Assembly: GCA_032622095.1 (NCBI GenBank)
Contig: CP136061.1
Coordinates: forward strand, 92,855,845-92,919,844
Source: Siphonodentalium dalli
Lineage: Eukaryota > Mollusca > Scaphopoda > Gadilida > Siphonodentaliidae
Direction: 5' to 3'
Length of the DNA: 64,000 nucleotides
In this document: positions 33,967-44,935 of the stretch, piece after piece
Numbering within the stretch: the first letter of the stretch is position 1
Layout of the letters: each line of letters begins with the position of its first letter
The notes under the pieces: model-generated
The model's database searches: none
Told to the model about the DNA's origin: nothing
Seen by the model: only the letters and a program-made list of their open reading frames with translations
Position numbers and translations under genes: made by a program

Positions 33967-34349
33967 CATGGTTATATGTAACAAAACACCCCTGGTGAAT
34001 AAATAGGTTTCTCCATAACTTAGCATTAATTCCTATTGACATGTCACTTCTTGGTTTCATTGGTTTGGAGCTAGCCCAACTTCTTTATCAAAATGGCTGA
34101 CTCGCAATTTTCGAGTATACAGGCACACCATATGAGGGAAGCAAGCCCTCGGTGACACCACATTCACACTATATGATCATGGAAATACTATAGATTTGTG
34201 CAAGAGCTGCTGATTTAATAAGAAAAACTAGAGCTTCAGGACTGAGACACCAAAGCTCCAGTAATTACACACCATTTTTTGGACAGGGATGCTGATAATA
34301 TGAAAATAGGGTTTTTTTTCCCCTGATTTAAGTCAATAAGTAAACCATA

Positions 34350-34559
34350 CAGTAATGCTCTAATTAATCGACTCCTTAACCACAGCAGAATTATGGATAA
34401 CTTTTCAGGATTTAGTCGGAAATATGGCTTGTTGCCATTCATCGGAAAGCTCTCGAGAGCTTTTCGATGAATGGCAACAAGCCATATTTCCAACTAAATC
34501 CTGAAAAGTTACCCATATTTCTGCTGTGGTTAAGAAGTCGATTAAATAGAGCATTAGTG
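34350..34559. mobile_element. TA-flanked foldback MITE, 210 bp, nearly perfect palindrome
   Basis: TA at 34348-34349 and 34560-34561. Starting from CAGTAATGCTC, the two arms of about 105 bp pair almost throughout and meet at AAAGCTCTCGAGAGCTTT (34444-34461). The smaller relative is at 19128-19250. Confidence 0.85.
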
Positions 34560-34872
34560 TATGAGGTAAGAAAGCCCTCATGCAGTGACAACGCATGCAT
34601 GTATAGGATATTACCATAGTAAAGGCTAAAATCTGTGCAAAAATACATTAAAAACATCATACAAAACATTACTAGAGTTCCGGGAAGGCGACATCAATTC
34701 TTTGGATAGAGCGATGCTGATAATATGTAATTAGGGGATTCTCCTTGTTGAACACATACTCACAGTTTGACTGTTGAGTACAGGTCAAAATTAGCCCAAT
34801 GCTCATCTTGTGTTGCTAGGTGATACACCAGGTCATGCTAATAGTGTATGGGTAGGTTAGATAGTAGTCACA

Positions 34873-34996
34873 ATTGCGCTTAAGCGCAATTGATTGCGCT
34901 TAAGCGCAATTGATTGCGCTTAAGTGCAATTAATTGCGCTTAAGCGTAAATGCCCTATTTGCACTTTAAAAATAAGCACAATATGTGGTATTAGCG
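34873..34996. repeat. Tandem palindromes, right array
   Basis: TTGCGCTTAAGCGCAA units at 34873-34950 and a last one at 34992-35007. They mirror the left array within the same inverted-repeat element. Confidence 0.85.
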
Positions 34997-35074
34997 CTTA
35001 AGCGCAATTCATTATTAAATGTGAATTTGGCCTCCCATAAACATCAACATTTAGACTAGAATAATTAATTTTGG

Positions 35075-36420
35075 GATCATTCGGAAAAAAAAACATGGCC
35101 GCCAGTGGCCATCTTGGATTTCAAAATTCAATCCATTAGCACGGGCTGCAGGTCGTACTGTTTGTCTGATCATCATGAAATTTGTCAAGAATGTTAATAA
35201 TGACATGTAGATGGGAACGAGTCATTTTGGGGTCATTCGGCCAAAAAACATGGCCACCAGCAGCCATTTTGGATTTTACTCTTTGTATGACTAAATCTTT
35301 AGCACGGGCTACGGGTCGTACCTTTAGTCTGATCATCATAAAATTTGTCATGGCTGTTGAAATTGGAATTTAGATGGGAACGAGTCATTTTGGGGTCATT
35401 CTGACAAAAAAACATGGCCGCCAGTGGCCATCTTGGATTTAAAAATTTAATCCATTAGCACGGGCCACAGGTCGTACTGTTTGTCTGATCATCATGAAAT
35501 TTGTCATGGATGATAATATTAACATTTAGATGGGAATGAGTAATTTTGGGGTTATTCGGCTAAAAAACATGGCCGCCAGCAGCCATCTTGGATTTTACTC
35601 TTTGTATGCCTAAATTCTTCAGCACGGGCTGCCGGTCGTACCTTCAGCCTGATCAACATAAAATTTGTCATGGATATTAACAATGACATGTAGATGGGAA
35701 CGAGTAATTTTGGGGTCATTCGACCCAAAAACATGGCCGCCAGCAGCCATCTTGGATTTTACTCTTTGTATGACTAAATTCTTTAGCACGGGCTACAGGT
35801 CATACTTTTAGTCTGATCATCATAAAATTTGTCAAAAATGTTAATAATGACATGTAGATGGGAACGAGTCATTTTGGGGTTATTCGGTCAATAAACATGG
35901 CCGCCAGCAGCCATCTTGGATTTTACTCTTTGTATGACTAAATTCTTTAGAACGGGCTACAGGTCGTACTTTCAGTCTGATCATCATAAAATTTGTCAAG
36001 AATGTTAATAATGACATGTAGATGGGAACGAGTCATTTTGGGATCATTTGACCCAAAAACATGGCAGCCATCTTGGATTTTACTCTTTGTATGACTAAAT
36101 TCTTTATCACAGGCTACAGGTCGTACTTTTAGTCTGATCATCATAAAATTTGTCAAGAATGTTAATAATGACATGTAGATGGGAACGAGTCATTATTGGG
36201 TCATTCGGCCAAAAAACATGGCCGCCAGCAGCCATCTTGGATTTTATTCTTTGTATGACTAAATCCTTTAGCACGGGCTACAGGTCGTACCTTTAGTTTG
36301 ATCGTCATTAAATTTGTCATGGCTGTTGAAATTGGAATGTAGATGAGAATGAGTCATTTTGGGGACATTCCGACAAAAAAAACATGGCTGCCAGCGGCCA
36401 TCTTGGATTTCCAAATTCAA
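35075..36420. repeat. Tandem array of 155-165 bp units, nine copies
   Basis: CATGGCC (or variant) marks each unit at 35094, 35249, 35413, 35568, 35732, 35896, 36060, 36218 and 36383. Each unit continues GCCAGCAGCCATCTTGGATT, GCACGGGCTACAGGTCGTAC and GATGGGAACGAGTCATTTTG. Two length classes (155 and 164) alternate at the left end. The 36060 unit has a short internal deletion. Confidence 0.93.
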
Positions 36421-36801
36421 TTCTAAATCTGTCCATTCATTGCTCATCACACAAATTTAACTTCTTCTCAAAGTTGAGCTACAGTGTCATTGACACTTTC
36501 ATTTGAGACATTAAAGAACGAAATATCTCGTTACACCATTAATCATCATGAATACATAATTTGTGTTTATGAAAGTCTGGTACAGAGCAGTTTGTTTCCA
36601 GTACGTATTCATTGGAACGTAAACAATTATTCTCTGACAGAAATCATTTTAATATTGCCTTTCGTAACTGGTTTCCGCGACTCACATATCTCTCACTGCT
36701 TAATACTTATAATTAAAACAAATGTTCTGTGTTTTGTGTCACTTCTTAATAGCATTCTGTATTCTGCTATTGAAAAGAAAAACAGTTGTAGTATACCTTA
36801 A

Positions 36802-37713
36802 AGGTATGAAGGCCTTTGGTGGGTATCATGTGAACATATTTCCACCTGTCAAAAACCGCTACAAACGAAATAATATTCAAATATAGACAGACTTTGTTAA
36901 TATACAAATGAGAAATATCTCATAAACATTATGTTATAGTCGTAAATTTACCGACTGTTATCAGGTCAGGCACATCCTGAATTCCACTATTATAGCGATA
37001 TTCCACTATTATAGTGGTATTTGACCATTACTGTTTTGTTAATTTGATAAAAGAGGGATAATCCAAAATCATATTTCCCACAAATATTATTCAAAATCAG
37101 ATCGCACTAACTCGATACCATGCATATAGTTTGTCCATGATAATTATTAATCGTGACGGCACACGACAAGCAACTCAATTAGCATGTAATTAGTTTAAAT
37201 ATTGTTATGAAGGAGCGATTGAGTCATCCTGCTATTGTCATTTAGAACGGGATATATTAGTAATAGTATAATATTATCGAATATCAAAGCTGGCGCAAAA
37301 GATTGCACAACGAATTTTGTCGGAAGACTGTTCATTCGCTGCGATATTGATATGAGTGACATTTGGCTGTGCACTGGTATGCGCCGTCTTCTATTCCCGA
37401 CGCAAATAAAGGAAACATGAATATGTTATAGTCAAATATCACTATAATAGTGGCATTTGGCTATAGTAGTGGAATTCAGGTTGTGCCTGACCTGGTTATG
37501 TAAACAAAGCATAAAAAGTTACATTCCTGGTGTTTCTTTATATTATGATGGTAAACATAAAGAGCGTTCTTTGTTGCTCAATTCCTTATTTGGAAATAAT
37601 AAAGAGCGTTTATACCATTTGTGTGTGATTAGCCAGTAGCATTATGCTGCCTTCTATAACACAATCACTCTTGTTTAGGTAAAATTTAGTAGGTCTTTAT
37701 GTAAGCATGATGT
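36802..37713 (+). mobile_element. Diverged TTAA-type MITE copy, split by another transposon
   Basis: TTAA (36798-36801) precedes AGGTATGAAGGC and TTTGGTGGGTATCATGTGAA. CACCTGTCAAAAACCGC, GTAAACATAAAGAGCGTTCT and GAAATAATAAAGAGCGTTTA (37583) match the family. TTAA at 37714-37717 is a possible right end. Positions 36962-37499 are a later insertion. Confidence 0.65.
36962..37494. mobile_element. 533-bp inverted-repeat transposon with 5-bp duplication GTTAT
   Basis: GTTAT occurs at 36957-36961 and 37495-37499. The empty-site sequence (GTTATGTAAACA) is present in the related copies at 19733 and 28624. The terminal inverted repeats are about 64 bp with a few mismatches, starting CAGGTCAGGCACA and containing CCACTATTATAGTG. 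Inside is a 61-codon frame without known features. I do not recognise the superfamily. Confidence 0.88.
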
Positions 37714-37717
37714 TTAA

Positions 37718-38599
37718 GGGACAGTGATCGTATATTTGAACCAAAATGTATGCGTTTTAATATTTATCTGTTTACGGTGTTTGGAACAAATATTTTCGAC
37801 AACTAAACCCTCTCGTCCCTTTAATATAATTAATATAACATCCCTCATCCAATAATCTCCAAATTGCATATCTAATCTACACGTCACACCGCCCCTCATC
37901 ATTTGCCAATTGTACACCCTTTTTTGCTGCTTCTGCTGCAACTGCTCAATTTCTTTAAAAATTATTGAAAAAATGGCCCTCCGGCCTGCGACATTTACCT
38001 CTGATTTTTTTTTTCGATCATCGGTCCACACCAAAATTGAGCACACGTCCCTATATAATATACCTATTTAAACCGAGTATACACGGTGGTGTAATAGAAC
38101 AACCATTAATTTAACCGTAACCATAGCATATTTCCACGTATACGTGTACGTTTTCACGACAAATCCCCGCTGATCTGTTATTAATGAACCAAACAATTAA
38201 ATGTCAACACACTTTGGCCCGCCAATGCTACAGTGTATAAACGTAACGGGGCAAATATGCATATTATATTGACAGCTAACGAGAACATTCATCACCAACA
38301 ATCTGCTCACCCCTTTCAGTCCATACGATAGAAACTAAACGATTTGTTACTTCTAATTACCCGTACTTAATTACACTACTTGCGTGTTAATAAAGTACGA
38401 CCCCCCCCCCCAATCACAAATAAAGTTGAAACATGGGATTTAGAACATTAATATTCACTCTTACACAGTTCCACATTCAAGGTGTGTCTTGTGTAATCGT
38501 ATGTCAGTTGTAACGTTGTGAAACCGCAACCGAACTGAATTATTCTATTGCTAAATAGTTCATGGGTGACCTGATGCATGCATCTTAGTTTTCTTGTAT
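37718..38599. other. Non-coding stretch with one unassigned minus-strand ORF
   Basis: 37714-38046 (-) is a 110-codon frame with a glutamine-rich stretch (IEQLQQKQQKR) and no family I know. Otherwise AT-rich sequence and a run of about 10 C at 38401. Confidence 0.4.
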
Positions 38600-41497
38600 T
38601 ATACAGATGGCGAGTTGTGCCCGTTATAGAAATGAATGCGTTGTTTCCCCCGATAGTTATAGTTATGGGTTCACAAGGGCGCAGGCGTAAGTGAAATCAC
38701 ACTCATGTGCATGTTGTAGTTTATTGGTTGAAATAGATATGAACGATGGTAGACAATATGGGTGAATAAACACAGTGATCTATTTTTGGTTTTTATGCTT
38801 TTTTTTTGTTGTTTTTAATTTTGTTTGGGTAAAAATAGAGCATGTATATATATGCAATTTCTGTATTATCAGTTAGACAATGTTAGTTGATTTTGGAGGA
38901 GATAATTATTCGACGACTTATACTACGGCACGACAAGCGTATAGGCGCCGCCCGAGGACATTCATCAGCGCACAAGGAGCCATCTAGGGCGTGCGCCCGC
39001 TAGCCTATGTTTTGATTTTGGTGTTAGTCAATGTAATAATCTGCATATAGCCAATAAACACATTTTCGATAACCATAAGTGGTTAGTCCTTGTAGAGGAG
39101 TAGCTTCCTCAGATTTAGTTCGGTTATGAGACTGGAGTCACTGATGCGAGTTAAATTTAGGTCCGCTGGTTCTAGTAGCCTTTGTTTTATATATGGGATG
39201 TCTGCAGTCGAATGAAGGGTCGAAATGGGGGTTGGGCCTATTTCAAAAAGGGCTTTCTTAAGTGCTGCGTTTTGTGCCCGCTGTATTCTATGCCCGCGTT
39301 GGGAAATAGGGGCTATTTCAAACCAATCATGGCTGTGACGGTTCTGTACATGCATGATATTTATTCGAACGATTTCTGCACTTTGGTCCGAAAATCGTCT
39401 TGTGTATCTGACATTTTAAACCAGATAATGACTGTAGCTTATGTAACTTGCATAATACAACAGGTATATTAAGAAATAACACAATAAATACCTAATACGG
39501 GAGATTAAGTGACATTAATAGGCAGAAATAAAATATTGAAAGTCCCGATGAGTATAATATCTGTATTATCAGTTAGACAATGGCATAAAACGAATTTCCT
39601 ATATTCTGCTTAGGTTTGATTGACTGCATTTTGAAGTAATTATTGCCCCATATTCCATGACTGGGCGAATGAATTGTTTATATAATTTGATTAGGGTGGT
39701 TAGGTTGACCCCACACCCTGTGCCCCGAAGTCTCGCTAGGAGTGCGGTTCTTTGTAAAGCTTTAGTTGAAATGTTCTTTATATGCTTGTTGAGTGTGAAG
39801 TGTTCATCTAATGTTAATCCTAGTAGAGTTGCTTCTTTGTTTTGTTTTATTGGTTCGTTAAATAGCGTGAGTTTTCTTTGAGCTGTGAGTTAGGTTTCCA
39901 AATATTACCAATTGTATTTTATTTGCATTGAGTTTTATTCTCCATTTCGAACACCATTTTTCAAGTGCTGTGAGTTGTTTTTGCAGTCTAAGTTCAATTA
40001 ATTTATTTCCTTTTGCTAGTGTCCATATGCCCAAGTCGTCTGCAAATTGTGATGCTTATACATCGTGTGTAGAATCTATTGGTATATCGTTTACGTTGAT
40101 TAAAAAAAGGAGAGGACTTAAGACTGACCCCTGGGGGGTACCAGCTTTAAGATTGACTGTTTCTGAAATTTCATCATTTATCCTCACTGCGATGTTTCTG
40201 TGTGTTAAGAACGATGATAGAAGTCTAACTATTTTTTGTGGTAGTTCTGTGCGTGTTCTGAGTTTGTATCTGAGCCCATTGTGCCATACAGAATCGAAAG
40301 CTTTTTCTACGTCGAGGAATATGGCCCCTATTTCCCAACGCCTGCTTATTGCCGTTCTAATATCTTCTGTTAATCGATATACGTGTTCTATGCCCTATTT
40401 CCCACTTCTATAAGCCCGTTGATATTTGTTGAAAAAGTCAATGCTCTCCAAGTGAGTCTTTATGCGAGTGCTAATGATCCTTTCAAAAAGTTTACCAGTG
40501 CATTTCAATAAACTGATGGGCCTATAGTTGGTTGGAATGGTATGGTCCTTGCCGGGTTTAGGAATCATTGTCCCGATTGCAGTCTTCCATGTTTTGGGAA
40601 AGTAACCCAGTCTCAGGCATTTGTTATATAGGTTAGTAAGACGAATAAATAGCTCGTTCGGCGCTTGTCTAATTACACCGTACGTGATATCGTCGTCGCC
40701 GGGTGCTTTGTTAGGTTTTCCCCGGTTCAGATTCCTTATCACCTCTTCTAAATCGATTTTGGTCATTATGATATCGTCGTCACCCAGTTCGACTTTGTCT
40801 TTTAGCAGTGGTGCGAAGATTTCTGAGTTGTCATCGATGTAATCGTTGACATAACGTTTAAAACGTTTGTTAAATATATCGCCTTCATGGGTGATGTGGA
40901 TTTTGCGTAGACTCTCTGCGAAGATTTGAGCTTTTTCTTGGTCATTTTCAGATTTTTTCCCATTTTGGTCAGTTAGTGATTTAGAGTTATCTGATGTTGC
41001 GTTGTTCCCTTGGCCCGTAAGCGTTTTGAATGTTTGCCAGAATTTTCTATCCATGTTTTGGTCATTAAGACTGGTTGTTATTCTTTTCCAGGAATCATTT
41101 TTTTCCTCTTTGATTTTTTTTTTTACTTGTCTATTGAGGTTATTATACAGTGTTTTATATTCATTGTCATGGGGGTTCTGCGCTGAGAGTCTCCGTATTT
41201 TCATTTTGAACCGTATAAGATTCAGTGTAACTCTGGACACCCTCCACGTATGAGATTTTACCTCTTTTTGGGGCATGCTAAGTTTAGTGCATTATTAAGT
41301 GTTTCCGATATATTTATTGCAGCTAATTCTAGAGCTCTGGGTGAGTTTAGGTCAGAGTTTGATAGATTTGAAATTATTTCTTGCTTGAATATTTGCCAGT
41401 CGGCTTTGCCTATGTTTCTTCTTAATTTAACTTTTGCTTTGCTGATTTTAAATTTTGTTATTTTTAAACGTCCACAATGCATAATACATCGTTCATA
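38600..41497 (-). mobile_element. Jockey-like LINE C, dead and 5' truncated
   Basis: Same family as LINE D, older. The minus-strand coding region runs from about 41490 (just after the endonuclease) to 39083, followed by a 3' region with CCGCCCGAGGACATTCATCA (38948). Endonuclease and ORF1 are absent. The coding part is interrupted by unrelated sequence at about 39300-39640. Left boundary soft. Confidence 0.8.
39083..41482 (-). pseudogene. Reverse transcriptase ORF2 of LINE C, heavily damaged
   Basis: Fragments in order: 41258-41482 (linker, ending ACPKKR), 40395-41276 (RT fingers: KPNKAPGDDDITYG, MIPKPGKDH, LFERIISTR, ending at a TAG at 40395-40397), then DVEKAFDSVWHNGL (near 40300), GTPQGSVLSPLLF (near 40110-40150) and FADDLGIW (near 40035). 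A TAA stop lies just before the last motif, near 40060. The C-terminal part (39083-39300) matches LINE D (HSTADIPYIK, ELNLRKLLL). The damage includes several stops and an insertion, so the copy cannot make protein. Confidence 0.85.
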
Positions 41498-41806
41498 TTA
41501 GACTATAGTGGCGTCGTTAACACGCGCCATCGAAGATTGTTTGACAGACCATGATGTTCGCGGTAATGTACTACCCTGTGTAAGCCGCTGTAGTAAATAA
41601 TCACCCTTCACATCAGTGTTCGCATCAGTGGAAACCAGCGACAATCACGAATATCTAACTTTAGTTTAAAATTATGTACTATTCGCATTTGCCCAAGGGA
41701 CATACTTGGTGTACGCATTCTATCCGAATAACTTATATGTATGAATATATACAAGAAAACCATAGTCAGAAATGTTAACGCCCTCAAGATCATATTATTT
41801 ACCATA

Positions 41807-42806
41807 TCTCATATATATTTTGAAGACCTCTGTCTGTCTGTCTGTCTGTTTGTCTGTTTGTTTGTCTGTCATTAATACAAATCTACGATTCTCGACCGAT
41901 CGGGACGAAACTTGGTACGTGGGTGTAGTTTGACCAGGCGGTCGTCGTTGTTGTATTGGCGAGCCCGTGCGACGCCCGTGCAGCGCATGCGCAGACGAGA
42001 TCTCGGAAAGGGTGGAGCTATCGACTTGAAATTTGCTATGTGAATGTATCTTGCCCCGGATACGAATTTCATCGGGTCGCCGAGCCCGTGCGACGCCAGC
42101 TTCGCGCATGCGCAGACGAGATCTCGGAAACGGGTGGAGCTATCGACTTGAAATTTACTATGTGAATGTATCTTACCCCGGATACGAATTTTATCGGGTC
42201 GCCGAGCCCGTGCGAAGCCAGATTCGCGCATGCGCAGACGAGATCTCGGAAACGGGTGGAGCTATCGACTTGAAATTTGCTATGTGAATGTATCTTGCCC
42301 CGGTTACGAATTTTATTGGGTCGCCGAGTCCGTGCGACGCCAGGTTCGCGCATGCGCAGACGAGATCTCGGAAACGGGTGGAGCTATCGACTTGAAATTT
42401 GCTATGTGAATGTATCTTGCCCCGGATACGAATTTTATCGGGTCGCCGAGCCCGTGCGAAGCCAGATTCGCGCATGCGCAGACGAGATCTCGGAAACGGG
42501 TGGAGCTATCGACTTGAAATTTGCTATGTGAATGTATCTTGCCCCGGTTACGAATTTTATTGGGTCGCCGAGTCCGTGCGACGCCAGGTTCTCGCATGCG
42601 CAGACGAGATCTCGGAAACGGGTGGAGCTATCGACTTGAAATTTGCTATTTGAATGTATCTTGCCCCGGATACGAATTGTATCGGGTCGCCGAGCCCGTG
42701 CAACGCCAGCTTCGCGCATGCGCAGACCAGATCTCGGAAACGGGTAGAGCTATCGACTTGAAATTTGGTTTCTGAATAGCCCGGACAACGTCGGGCTCAT
42801 CGGCTA
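41807..42806 (+). mobile_element. Non-autonomous Helitron-like element, left copy
   Basis: The 5' end follows an A and reads TCTCATATATATTTTGAAGA. A CTGT-rich microsatellite (41826-41868) and CGACCGATCGGGACGAAAC follow, then seven 122-bp units. The 3' side ends with hairpin AGCCCGGACAACGTCGGGCT (42776-42795 approx.) and then CATCGGCTA. The expected final CTAG is incomplete because the next Helitron begins at that point. The mirror copy at 43573-44196 shares both ends. Confidence 0.8.
41980..42775 (+). repeat. 122-bp minisatellite inside left Helitron, about 6.5 copies
   Basis: GCATGCGCAGACGAGATCTC recurs at 122-bp steps from about 41986 to 42719. Units contain CTATCGACTTGAAATTTGCT and CGGGTCGCCGAGCCCGTGCG. 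Long overlapping frames in both strands are by-products of the repeat. Confidence 0.95.
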
Positions 42807-43493
42807 TCTATACTATATATGGGTGTTTGTGTGTGTGAGGGTGTGTGTGTGTGTGTATATATATCCTTTATAGCTCGAAAACGGCTCGACTGATTGAGCC
42901 CAAACTTCCTATCTAAGGATAAAAATCCACGGGAAGTGTCATCGCACCGCTTCTGAGAACACCCGAGCACACCTTCACCATTCAACTGCCACCGTAATGG
43001 GGATTGATGGGTTAATCGCGTGATAATTAATGAGCGTTTGTATATGAGGCGTCGCTATTGAAGAGCGTTTATCTACTTTTGTGAAAATACGGCATTTGAC
43101 TGTCTTGCTCGGAAACTGGGGACATCGAGACGTAATTTCGTACTTAGGGGTTCCAAGGGACGGGGGAGATTTTCGTCGGGTCAGTTTGTCCGCCGGATGT
43201 GACCTTGATCTTGAAACGGGTATCCACAAATGACCTTGGGTGATATCTCGGTAGTCAGCGGTGACATCGATGTGAAATGTCTTATGTATGGTCAACTCGG
43301 GACGGGAAATATTTTTGTCGGGTTATTTTGTCCACCCAACATTACCTTGACACGGGTACCCGCAACTGACCTTGGGCGATATTTGGGGCATCAGCGGTGG
43401 CAGAAACGTACGGGGTTACCTTGAAAAACAAAAAATCAATGGATCGACCAAAGCCATGGGACCAATCCCGCCAGTGGCGGGCTAATCTGCTGG
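42807..43493 (+). mobile_element. Non-autonomous Helitron, complete
   Basis: The 5' end TCTATACTATATAT follows an A. The 3' end has hairpin CCCGCCAGTGGCGGG (43467-43481), eight bases, then CTGG followed by T. These are the canonical Helitron ends (TC at 5', hairpin plus CTRR at 3', inserted between A and T). The interior has a GT microsatellite (42822-42861), GAAAACGGCTCGACTGATTG, and two diverged copies of a unit of about 141 bp (from 43176 and 43317). No Rep/helicase. Confidence 0.88.
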
Positions 43494-43572
43494 TATACAA
43501 TATAACAACTTTAATATGGTGATTGTGAAAAATATGTTTACAGGTAACGCATATGTAGTTGATCATATGTGA

Positions 43573-44196
43573 CTAGCCGGTGAGCCCGACGTTGTCCGGG
43601 CTATTCAAAAACCAAATTTCAAGTCGATAGCTCCACCCGTTTCCGAGATCTGGTCTGCCCATGCGCGAAGCTGGCGTCGCACGGGCTCGGCGACCCGATA
43701 ACATTCGTATCCGGGGCAAGATACATTCACATACCAAATTTCAAGTCGATAGCTCCACCCGTTTCCGAGATATCGTCTGCGCATGCGCGAAGCTGGCGTC
43801 GCACTGGCTCGGCGACCCGATAAAATTCGTATCCGGGGCAAGATACATTCACATAGCAAATTTCAAGTCGATAGCTCCACCCGTTTCCGATATCTCGTCT
43901 GCGCATGCGCGAAGCTGGCGTCGCACGGGCTCGGCGACCCGATAAAATCCGTATCCGGGGAAAGATACATTCACATAGCAAATTTCAAGTCGATAGCTCC
44001 ACCCGTTTCCGAGATCTCGTCTGCGCATGCGCGAAGCAGGCGCCACACGGGCTCGCCAATACGACAACGTCCACCGCCTGGACAAACTACACACACGTAC
44101 CAAGTTTCGTCCCGATCGGTCGAGAATCGTAGATTTGTATTAATGACAGACATACAAACATACAAACATACAGAGGTCTTCAAAATATATATGAGA
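43573..44196 (-). mobile_element. Non-autonomous Helitron-like element, right copy (inverted)
   Basis: Reading on the minus strand: A, then TCTCATATATATTTTGAAGA at 44196 downwards, CGACCGATCGGGACGAAAC, four 122-bp units (43605-44040), hairpin AGCCCGGACAACGTCGGGCT, CACCGG, CTAG at 43576-43573, then T. Both ends are canonical. It belongs to the same family as 41807-42806, in opposite orientation. Confidence 0.88.
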
Positions 44197-44459
44197 TATT
44201 TTGTTCTAATTTCATTTGAAATAGTGGTCTGAGTAGCGCATGAAATAGCATGCAGAATTATAATCGTGCAACAAATTGCGATCTTCGTAACATGGTTCAA
44301 GTACGAGCACGTTTCTAATCACATTCAGTATCAAATTACGAAAATACAGAGTATGTTTAAATCACATTTTGTCCACCGCCTCCTGCGACAGGGTCAGACA
44401 TACTTATCAATATACACCATATGAGGGCGTAATGCTGATCTAAGAATGGCATCAGGTAA

Positions 44460-44935
44460 TGCACTCCTGATATGACCTCTCATAAAGGATTAATTAAAAT
44501 ACATCTATGGTTCCATGAGGGCAAATTAAAATATCGTCACACCCAGAGAGGGTTAATTAAAATATGGTCTGATGAGTGTAAATTAAAATATGGTCACATC
44601 ACGGTTAAATAAAATATGGTCTCATGAGGGTTAATTAATATATCGTCCAACAGGGTTAATAAAAATATGGTCCCATGATGGTTAATTAAAATTGTACCTT
44701 GATTGTTAATTAAAAAATCGTCCCATGAGGGTTAATCAAAATATGGACCCAGGGTTAATTAAAATTAAAATATGGTGTCATCAGTGTTGATTAAACTACG
44801 GTCCCACTGGGGTGAAATACAATATAGTCCCATGAAGGTCAATTAAAATATGGTCCAGTGAGGACTAATTATAATTTGCCCCCTCCCCATGAGTATCAAT
44901 TAAAACATGTTCCCATGAAAGGGCGGGGTGTAATT
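44460..44935. repeat. Degenerate tandem repeat GGGTTAATTAAAATATGGTC
   Basis: About 16 imperfect copies of (GAGGGTTAATTAAAATATGGTCCCAT), 24-32 bp apart. Old minisatellite, no coding potential. Confidence 0.85.

Larger units (their letters stand above)
33738..35040. mobile_element. Nested element with CTTAAG palindrome arrays in both arms
   Basis: ACATC at 33733-33737 and 35041-35045 is the likely target duplication. The ends are inverted: TATGGGAGGCCAAATTCACA with TTTAATAAT against the mirror sequence at 34998-35040. Just inside each arm are head-to-tail palindromes TTGCGCTTAAGCGCAA. The middle holds unassigned sequence and a 210-bp foldback MITE. A diverged relative lies at 53426-53740. Superfamily not recognised. 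Confidence 0.75.
33595..36479. mobile_element. TA-flanked non-autonomous DNA element with internal tandem array
   Basis: TA at 33593-33594 and 36480-36481 flanks GCTCAACTTT and AAAGTTGAGC ends. The first 30 bases are themselves a palindrome (AGCTCAACTTTAC / GTAAAGTTTGAGCT). It carries the 155-165 bp array (35075-36420) and was split by the 1.3-kb palindrome-rich element at 33738-35040, which lies in what looks like the first array unit. No transposase. Confidence 0.75.

Noticed and set aside
41872-44300. Many 84-149 codon ORFs in both strands as a gene family
   Set aside because: They are shadows of the 122-bp Helitron minisatellite; the same peptide reappears every 122 bases in shifting frames.
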